A stretch of 64,000 nt of DNA, taken from NCBI RefSeq assembly GCF_000799565.1, contig NZ_JUHB01000001.1, positions 186,001-250,000 of the forward strand, written 5' to 3'. Position numbers and translations under genes: made by a program. The stretch's first letter is position 1. Every line of letters starts with the position of its first letter. Source of the DNA: Cellulophaga sp. Hel_I_12 (GTDB taxonomy: Bacteria; Bacteroidota; Bacteroidia; Flavobacteriales; Flavobacteriaceae). Positions 59,199-64,000 of the stretch are shown here, piece by piece. Under the pieces are notes generated by a model. It had not been told where the DNA came from and searched no databases. It saw only the letters and a list, made by a program, of their open reading frames with translations.

Positions 59199-61607
59199 AT
59201 GGAATTAAATTCCGATATAACATCTTCCAATACTTTTGATTTTAAAGGGTTTATTAAAACCTATACTAAAAATTGGAAGTGGTTTTTATTTAGTTTACTT
59301 AGTTTTTTGGCTTTGGCTTTTGTTTTTATTCGATACTCTCAACCCCAATATGCGGCAGAAGCGCGAGTTCAGATCTTAGGCGAACAAGGTTCTAGTCCGG
59401 AATTAAGTGCTTTTCAAGATTTAGGTATTTTATCAGAGAACAGCATGAGTGCCGGAATTGAAGATGAGATTTTGGCCTTTAAATCGCGCTCGAATTTAAT
59501 AGAGGTGGTCAATGAATTAAATTTGAACATAAGAATTGAAGCTTTAGGAAAAATCTTGAGTAGTGAATTATACCAATCAGCACCATTTAAAATAAATTTT
59601 ATAGCTTCAGATTCTATTATACGAAGTTCAAGCTTTCAATTTTATATCGATTTTTATTCCGAGACGAGCTTTAATTACGCCACTCAGGAAGATGGACCTA
59701 CAAAAATATACTTTTTTGGTGCGAATATCCCGTCGCCTGTAGGGGATATTGTGATTACACCCGATGATTTAAAAAGCTTAAAATCAAGTATCGGTAGACG
59801 GTTTAAGGTTTCTATTGCTCCTGTAACTGCCGTGGCGCAGTCTTACCAAGATAGGATTGCTATTGCGCCCCTAGGTAAATCAACAACCATACTTAATCTC
59901 TATTTAACAGATCCGATTCCACAAAAAGCTAAAGATGTTATCAATACCTTAATAAGGGTCTACAATAAAAATGAGGTTCTCGATAAAAAAGCCATTGCCG
60001 ATAAGACCTCAAATTTTATCGATGATCGAATTACGGAAATTTATTCCGAATTATCAGTTGTGGACCAATCCGCTCAAGATTTTAAAACGGGTCGCGGCAT
60101 TACAGATATTGCCTCGGAAGCAAGTATGAATCTAAATTTAGGAGCTGCAAATCGACAAGAATTATCAGCGGTTACTACGGAATTGCAGATAGCCCAATCA
60201 ATGCGCGACATTGTAGAAGATACAGAAGGCTACGAAACCTTACCATCGAATATAGGCTTGTCTGATGCGACCATAGGCTCTACAACAGGGCGCTATAATG
60301 AATTGGTGCTGGAGCGAAATAGATTGTTAAAGAGTGCTAATGAACAAAACCCGACCATTATTAATTTAAATCAGCAATTAGATGCTTTAAAGGGAAATTT
60401 AAAAAACAGTATCAATAGTGTTACAAATAACTTAAGCCTACAAGCAAATAGCTTGAGTGGTCAATTATCCCGAATCAACTCTAAAATATATTCCTCACCA
60501 AAAAATGAACGGGCTTTAACAGACATCAGTAGGGAACAGAATACCATTGAAGCTTTATACCTGTACTTATTAGAGAAACGCGAGGAGTCTCAGATCGCCT
60601 ATGCCTCATCGGCACCCAAATTAAAAGTGGTGGATGAGGCTTTTGCTCAAAGTACAGCCCCGGTTTCACCTAACAAATTATCGATTTATTTTGCAGCGAT
60701 GTTCTTTGGCTTTATCATTCCATTTGGAATCATCTATGTGAATGATTTATTAGATTCAAAAATTAGTAATAAATCACAATTAGAAAAATTAACAAAAGAT
60801 ATTCCCGTACTCGCCGAATTACCAAAGATCACTAGAAAAATGCAAAAGATTTTGGTGAATGATGACCGATCGGTACTGGCAGAATCACTGCGCATTCTTA
60901 GAACTAACTTAGATTATTTGATCAACACCAATAAAAACGCAAGTACCAAAAATAATGTGATCTATGTAACCTCTAGTGTGTCGGGCGAAGGTAAAACCTT
61001 TATCGCATCAAATTTGGCCATGGTTTTAGCGAATACTGGTAAAAAAGTGGTATTGCTTGGTGCGGATATTCGAAACCCGAAAATCTATTCTTTTTTTAAT
61101 GAAAGTCAAAAAGACGTAGACGCTTTAGGAAAATCCAGTACCCAAAGAACTGATAATTTTGGATTAACCGATTTTCTATTTGATAAGACCTTAGAACCTA
61201 AAGATGTTGTAAAGAGCTTGTTGGTGCATACCAATGAAATAGATGTGATTTACTCTGGAAAAACACCACCGAATCCTGCTGAACTCTTAATGAGTCCAAG
61301 ATTTAAAGACCTAATAGCCGATATCAGTGCTAGCTATGATTACGTCATTGTAGATACCGCTCCTTTAATGGTGGTGTCCGATACTTTGATCATCAGCAAA
61401 TATTCGGATCATATTATTTATGTGACTAGGGCTGGGGTTACGGAAACCAATGTGGTTAACTTCCCTATAAAACTTCAGCAAGAAGGCAAATTAAACAACT
61501 TATCTTTTGTGGTCAATGATGTGAAAGAAAACAATTTAGGCTATGGGGGTCAATACGGATATGGCTACAGCGAATCCAAAAAAAAATGGTGGAAATTTGG
61601 CGCGTAG
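59199..61607 (+). CDS. wzc: Wzc-like bacterial tyrosine kinase / chain-length regulator
   Basis: An 802-residue co-polymerase with kinase. First membrane helix at about 28-46 (WFLFSLLSFLALAFVFI), a long periplasmic region with coiled-coil segments, second helix at about 490-510 (YFAAMFFGFIIPFGIIYV), then a BY-kinase: Walker A SSVSGEGKTFIASNLA (about 590), Walker A' VVLLGADIRNPKIYSFF and Walker B YDYVIVDTAPLMVVSDT. The C-terminal cluster LGYGGQYGYGYSESKKKW has four Tyr for autophosphorylation. It works with Wza upstream and the PHP phosphatase encoded convergently. An 8-base repeat array begins 4 bases after its stop. Confidence 0.93.
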   Translation: MELNSDITSSNTFDFKGFIKTYTKNWKWFLFSLLSFLALAFVFIRYSQPQYAAEARVQILGEQGSSPELSAFQDLGILSENSMSAGIEDEILAFKSRSNLIEVVNELNLNIRIEALGKILSSELYQSAPFKINFIASDSIIRSSSFQFYIDFYSETSFNYATQEDGPTKIYFFGANIPSPVGDIVITPDDLKSLKSSIGRRFKVSIAPVTAVAQSYQDRIAIAPLGKSTTILNLYLTDPIPQKAKDVINTLIRVYNKNEVLDKKAIADKTSNFIDDRITEIYSELSVVDQSAQDFKTGRGITDIASEASMNLNLGAANRQELSAVTTELQIAQSMRDIVEDTEGYETLPSNIGLSDATIGSTTGRYNELVLERNRLLKSANEQNPTIINLNQQLDALKGNLKNSINSVTNNLSLQANSLSGQLSRINSKIYSSPKNERALTDISREQNTIEALYLYLLEKREESQIAYASSAPKLKVVDEAFAQSTAPVSPNKLSIYFAAMFFGFIIPFGIIYVNDLLDSKISNKSQLEKLTKDIPVLAELPKITRKMQKILVNDDRSVLAESLRILRTNLDYLINTNKNASTKNNVIYVTSSVSGEGKTFIASNLAMVLANTGKKVVLLGADIRNPKIYSFFNESQKDVDALGKSSTQRTDNFGLTDFLFDKTLEPKDVVKSLLVHTNEIDVIYSGKTPPNPAELLMSPRFKDLIADISASYDYVIVDTAPLMVVSDTLIISKYSDHIIYVTRAGVTETNVVNFPIKLQQEGKLNNLSFVVNDVKENNLGYGGQYGYGYSESKKKWWKFGA

Positions 61608-61610
61608 ATT

Positions 61611-61714
61611 GATTTGAGGATTTATAGATTTGAGGATTTGAGGATTTGAGGATTTGAGGATTTGAGGATTTGATGATTTGTGGATTGGAAGATTAGAAGA
61701 TTAGAAGATTAGAA
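61611..61714 (+). repeat. 8-base tandem array (GATTTGAG/GATTAGAA), thirteen units
   Basis: Thirteen 8-base units in unbroken phase, beginning 4 bases after the wzc stop codon: mostly GATTTGAG, then drifting to GATTTGAT, GATTTGTG, GATTGGAA and three GATTAGAA. The 8-base period differs from the 7-base arrays near 52-53 kb. The reverse complement of the core word occurs at 200-213 at the opposite end of the locus. Confidence 0.8.
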
Positions 61715-61812
61715 GGTGAGTACTAATTACATTAGCTTGCGCATTAGGAGCAGGGGTGTCGAAATAAAACCCTATATTTTCTTTAGTATCACTACCCGCT
61801 ACTCATTAAATT

Positions 61813-61838
61813 CCCCCTTTGAAGGTGGATTAAGGGGG
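61813..61838 (-). repeat. Short palindromic dispersed element, inverted copy
   Basis: CCCCCTTTGAAGG...TTAAGGGGG; its reverse complement matches the element at 97-121 in about 22 of 25 positions. Placed between wzc and the convergent phosphatase gene, it could also form a stem, but no T-run marks it as a terminator. Confidence 0.55.
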
Positions 61839-61888
61839 ATGTTCAAGGTTTTCTTACTATTCTGTTACGTATCTCCAACTAACAACCG

Positions 61889-62623
61889 CTAGCCAAAATT
61901 ATAGTTAGTTTTTTCTAGTATCGGTACAATTTTCTTAACAAGCCCAGCACTCAACTTTATATTCTTCAAGGCCTCTAGTTGTTTTAGGTTGTGCACATCT
62001 GTCCCTACAAAATCAATTAAATTTGTATCTAATAATTGGTGAGCCACTTTGGTTACTTCGCTCCCATAATAGTTACCTAAAGACAATACATTTAATTGAA
62101 ACAATAGTCCGTTATTTTTATAGGCCTCGTACTTGGCCGTGTGGTGTAAATACTGATACCGCTCAGGATGTGCAAAAATAGGAAAGTATTGAGCCGTACT
62201 TATTTTTTGTACGGCATCGCTAAAATTGAGAGAGGCTTGTAAATACGACATTTCAATTAATAAGTACCGCTTTTTAATAGGCATCACCTCTTGACGCTCT
62301 AAAAGATGCTCAAAATTAGCGTCGATCATGTGTTCTGCCGCAGCTTCTATGCTTATGGGTACCTGAAGTTTGTGTAATTCGTTTTGTAACCTAGTGAGCG
62401 ATTGCTGTATGGTTTGTGCTGTGTTTGGATAGTAGTGATCCATGATATGGGGTGTGGCAATAAAATTGGTGATCCCTAGCTCTGAAAAAGAATGCAGTAA
62501 TTGAAGGCTCTCTTCTACGGTCTTTGCACCGTCATCAATACCGGGTAAGATATGATTATGAATGTCAACAAATCCTCCTAAATAATCTACTAAAAACTTC
62601 TTCTTTCTAAATATGTGAAACAT
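61889..62623 (-). CDS. CpsB/YwqE-type PHP tyrosine-protein phosphatase
   Basis: A 244-residue metal-dependent phosphatase of the PHP fold, the usual counterpart of BY-kinases in Gram-positives and Bacteroidota. Metal-binding motifs: VDIHNHILPGIDDGAKTVEES (HxH plus Asp-Asp, residues 18-38), ATPHIMDHYYPN, IEAAAEHMID, PIFAHPERYQY and VGTDVHNLKQ. It should remove phosphate from the Tyr cluster of the Wzc protein encoded convergently on the other strand. A -7-like box lies just upstream. Confidence 0.9.
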   Translation of the reverse strand: MFHIFRKKKFLVDYLGGFVDIHNHILPGIDDGAKTVEESLQLLHSFSELGITNFIATPHIMDHYYPNTAQTIQQSLTRLQNELHKLQVPISIEAAAEHMIDANFEHLLERQEVMPIKKRYLLIEMSYLQASLNFSDAVQKISTAQYFPIFAHPERYQYLHHTAKYEAYKNNGLLFQLNVLSLGNYYGSEVTKVAHQLLDTNLIDFVGTDVHNLKQLEALKNIKLSAGLVKKIVPILEKTNYNFG

Positions 62624-62641
62624 GAACTACTGTTTAAAAAA

Positions 62642-62649
62642 CAAAAGTA
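62642..62649 (-). promoter_or_regulatory. Probable -7 box of the CpsB-like phosphatase gene
   Basis: On the minus strand TACTTTTG matches TAnnTTTG. Transcription would start near 62637, leaving a leader of about 14 bases. No TTG is found at the right distance for a -33 box. Confidence 0.35.
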
Positions 62650-62702
62650 CTTTATATAAGTATAGGGATGGAAACAGCAGTACTAAGTTTTAATTTTTTT
62701 TT

Positions 62703-62759
62703 ATGATTTTATTGCTATATTTTCTCTGTACTAGCGCTATTTTTGCTCAAAAAAAGTGA
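62703..62759 (+). other. 18-codon leader-like open frame overlapping the next gene
   Basis: ATG opens a short frame reading MILLYFLCTSAIFAQKK and then TGA, which looks like a signal peptide. Its TGA overlaps the GTG start of the following gene in the form GTGA. It could be a coupled leader peptide, the remnant of a longer reading frame, or chance. Confidence 0.3.
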
Positions 62760-63217
62760 TACTAGATTACATCATAGCTATGTTATGGAGCCTATCTCCT
62801 TTTGGTGAGGCTAAAGTGGGCATTCCCTTTGGAATGTTAAAGGGACTCAATATCTATTTGGTTTTTTTACTCTGCTTTGGAGCCAATGTATTGGTTTTTC
62901 CGATGATGTTATTTTTTCTAGATAAAATTAACCATTATTTTCTACGCTGGCGCTTCTACAAAAAATCTGCCATCTACGTAGCTCGAAAAGCAAAAGTAGG
63001 TTCAGGCGATAAGATTAAAAAATACGGATTTTGGGGACTTATGTTATTTGTGATGGTTCCATTACCGGGAACAGGCGTTTATGCAGGTAGTATTGCTACC
63101 TATCTGTTTAAAATAGAGAAAAAAAGTGCCTTTTTAGCCAATGTTATTGGTATTTTCTTTTCATCGCTTATTGTGTGGGTAACCACCTATCTCACCATGC
63201 AAGGTATAGCCAATTAA
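62756..63217 (+). CDS. Small multidrug export-like membrane protein (COG2426 family)
   Basis: A 153-residue integral membrane protein with about four hydrophobic segments. Family blocks: LWSLSPFGEAKVGIPFGMLKGLN near the start, YGFWGLMLFVMVPLPGTGVYAG (about 88-109) and IGIFFSSLIVWVTTYLT at the end. The PLPGTGVYAG loop is the signature of this poorly characterised family; drug export has not been shown for most members. GTG is the likely start, because the next ATG would cut into the first helix. Not obviously part of the polysaccharide pathway. Confidence 0.75.
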   Translation: MILDYIIAMLWSLSPFGEAKVGIPFGMLKGLNIYLVFLLCFGANVLVFPMMLFFLDKINHYFLRWRFYKKSAIYVARKAKVGSGDKIKKYGFWGLMLFVMVPLPGTGVYAGSIATYLFKIEKKSAFLANVIGIFFSSLIVWVTTYLTMQGIAN

Positions 63218-63295
63218 TAAGGCATAGCGATCAAAACATGGGCTTCTTGTGCATAAGATAGCCTCTTTTTATAGTGTGGTCATCAATAAATACTG

Positions 63296-63727
63296 CTACA
63301 AGGGCAAAAACGATTTGCCTTCCTTGATGTCGGACACTAAATCGCCAATGGTCGTGGTATTCATTTTAATAAAAAATTGTGTTTTAGTGGTACCCACCAT
63401 ATCATGTAAAGGACATGGATGATTTGCATTGCAGTCTTTTAAACTTAGAACACAAGAGGTTAATCGATCCTCACCATCGATTAGGTCTACTATTTTTATC
63501 AGTTTAACATTTCTATTTTCTTCACTTAAATAAAAGCCCCCATTAGGCCCTTTTACGGAGGATACAATATGATGTTTTGACAATTCTTGTAATATTTTAG
63601 ATAAATACGCTTTGGGAATTGCTGTGGGTTCACTAATGTCTTTCGATTGTATTTTATTTTCAAAAGAAGCATTAACTGCCAAATATAGTACTGCCGTAAG
63701 TGCATATTTTGAAGAATTAGATAGCAT
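63296..63727 (-). CDS. Rrf2-family transcriptional regulator
   Basis: A 143-residue winged-helix regulator. The N-terminus SNSSKYALTAVLYLA and AIPKAYLSKILQELSKHHIVSSVKGPNGGFYL are classic Rrf2 blocks. The Cys residues in CVLSLKDCNANHPCPLH (about 99-115) match the three-Cys iron-sulfur cluster motif of IscR/NsrR-like members. It likely senses redox state, nitric oxide or iron-sulfur supply. It is divergent from the lipoprotein gene at the window edge and may control it. Confidence 0.9.
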   Translation of the reverse strand: MLSNSSKYALTAVLYLAVNASFENKIQSKDISEPTAIPKAYLSKILQELSKHHIVSSVKGPNGGFYLSEENRNVKLIKIVDLIDGEDRLTSCVLSLKDCNANHPCPLHDMVGTTKTQFFIKMNTTTIGDLVSDIKEGKSFLPL

Positions 63728-63743
63728 TTTTTGTTTTTTTGAG

Positions 63744-63751
63744 CAAATATA
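63744..63751 (-). promoter_or_regulatory. Probable -7 box of the Rrf2 regulator gene
   Basis: On the minus strand TATATTTG matches TAnnTTTG, 17 bases before the start codon, giving a short leader of about 12 bases. Confidence 0.4.
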
Positions 63752-63812
63752 GACATTTATAAAATTGCTGATTTTTAGAATATAAAGATTAAAAGACTTT
63801 TTTATCTTTTAT

Positions 63813-63826
63813 ATGATTTTTATCAT
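63813..63826 (+). promoter_or_regulatory. FNR/CRP-like palindrome ATGAT-N4-ATCAT
   Basis: The palindrome differs from the FNR consensus TTGAT-N4-ATCAA only at the outer base of each arm. Its centre (63819.5) lies about 41.5 bases before the transcription start inferred from the -7 box at 63849-63856, the classic position for a class II activator. The promoter lacks a -33 TTG, as expected if it depends on an activator. Confidence 0.45.
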
Positions 63827-63848
63827 GTTTTTTACTGAAATGTACGCG

Positions 63849-63856
63849 TAGTTTTG
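63849..63856 (+). promoter_or_regulatory. Probable -7 box of the lipoprotein gene at the window edge
   Basis: TAGTTTTG matches TAnnTTTG exactly. Start of transcription is inferred near 63861, with a leader of about 24 bases to the ATG at 63885. Confidence 0.5.
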
Positions 63857-63884
63857 TGGTATTAATTTTAATACATACCGAAAG

Positions 63885-64000
63885 ATGAAAATAGTTTTTA
63901 AAAGTCTAGCATTAGTATTTTCCGTTGTTCTTATGAGTTGTGGCGGAAAAGAAGAAAAAAAAGAAGGTTTTACCGTGGGTAGAACTAAAGCCGCAGAAAA
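63885..64000 (+). CDS. Lipoprotein, partial (continues beyond the window)
   Basis: Only about 38 codons are present. The signal VFKSLALVFSVVLMSCGGKEEKKEG is a lipoprotein signal with Cys19, followed by a charged Lys/Glu linker. Such starts are common in periplasmic or surface lipoproteins, including small electron carriers such as azurins and c-type cytochromes. With the FNR-like site and the divergent Rrf2 regulator, a respiratory or redox role is plausible, but the mature domain is outside the window and the identity is open. Confidence 0.65.
   Translation, partial: MKIVFKSLALVFSVVLMSCGGKEEKKEGFTVGRTKAAE

Noticed and set aside
97..61838. Composite transposon or genomic island bounded by the flanking inverted repeats
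   Set aside because: No transposase, integrase or tRNA attachment site is visible and the repeats are short and probably dispersed, so only the arrangement is reported.

Overview
The window is AT-rich and reads as the chromosome of a marine-type member of the Flavobacteriia (Bacteroidota). This rests on Bacteroidota-style promoter -7 boxes (TAnnTTTG), lipoproteins with Cys-acidic starts, an OmpA-like protein with a Gln/Ala-rich coiled linker, a PHP-type CpsB phosphatase beside a Wzc kinase, and short dispersed repeats of a kind I associate with Flavobacteriaceae intergenic DNA. The species cannot be named from sequence alone. No rRNA, tRNA, CRISPR array, integrase or transposase gene was recognised.

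Almost the whole window (about 1.8-62.6 kb) is one Wzx/Wzy-type exopolysaccharide or capsule locus with an unusually large set of polymer-decorating enzymes. Layout: 0.5-1.7 kb OmpA-family protein (+); 1.8-4.2 kb acyltransferase module 1, MBOAT plus SGNH partner (+); 4.4-11.4 kb tandem array of six paralogous GNAT-fold acyltransferases (-); 11.4-13.8 kb module 2 (-); 14.2-14.8 kb isolated NeuD/PglD-like acetyltransferase (-); 15.1-22.5 kb operon of initiating sugar transferase, second NeuD/PglD-like enzyme, FAD-oxidoreductase/GNAT fusion, FemAB-like GNAT and module 3 (-); 22.8-24.0 kb seventh member of the GNAT array family (+); 24.2-28.2 kb operon of glycosyltransferase, GNAT, amino-acid-type adenylating enzyme and carrier protein (-); 28.6-30.6 kb beta-helix surface lipoprotein (+); 30.7-50.0 kb an apparent 17-gene operon (-) holding UDP-sugar dehydrogenase, flippase, PP-loop protein, pyruvyltransferase, glycosyltransferases, polymerase, CapK-like ligase, module 5, and finally FkbH-like protein, carrier protein and module 4; 50.3-54.9 kb three more nucleotide-sugar enzymes (-) separated by repeat-rich spacers; 55.3-61.6 kb aminotransferase, 4,6-dehydratase, Wza and Wzc (+); 61.9-62.6 kb CpsB-like phosphatase (-). 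The right end leaves the locus with a small membrane protein, an Rrf2 regulator and the start of a lipoprotein gene.

How it fits together (inference from family knowledge): the sugar enzymes could supply UDP-GlcA and UDP-GalA, UDP-GlcNAcA and UDP-GalNAcA, and a bacillosamine- or quinovosamine-type amino sugar. A small phosphoglycosyl transferase starts the lipid-linked unit, at least five glycosyltransferases extend it, Wzx flips it, an EpsG-like protein polymerises it, and Wza/Wzc/CpsB export it and control length. Around this core sit five MBOAT/SGNH pairs, ten GNAT-fold proteins, two NeuD-like and one CysE-like acetyltransferases and a pyruvyltransferase. There are also three possible acyl-activation routes: an adenylating enzyme with carrier protein, an FkbH-like protein with carrier protein, and a CapK/PaaK-like ligase. 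The most noteworthy system is the FkbH-ACP-MBOAT-SGNH block, which looks like a Dlt (D-alanylation) pathway re-tooled to transfer a glyceryl group. The GNAT array, whose members share a C-terminal domain I do not recognise, is the next most interesting.

All five MBOAT proteins end in the same hexapeptide, FIYFQF. This matches the Tyr-bearing C-terminal motif I recall from the Dlt pathway, which supports an acyl-relay mechanism across the membrane.
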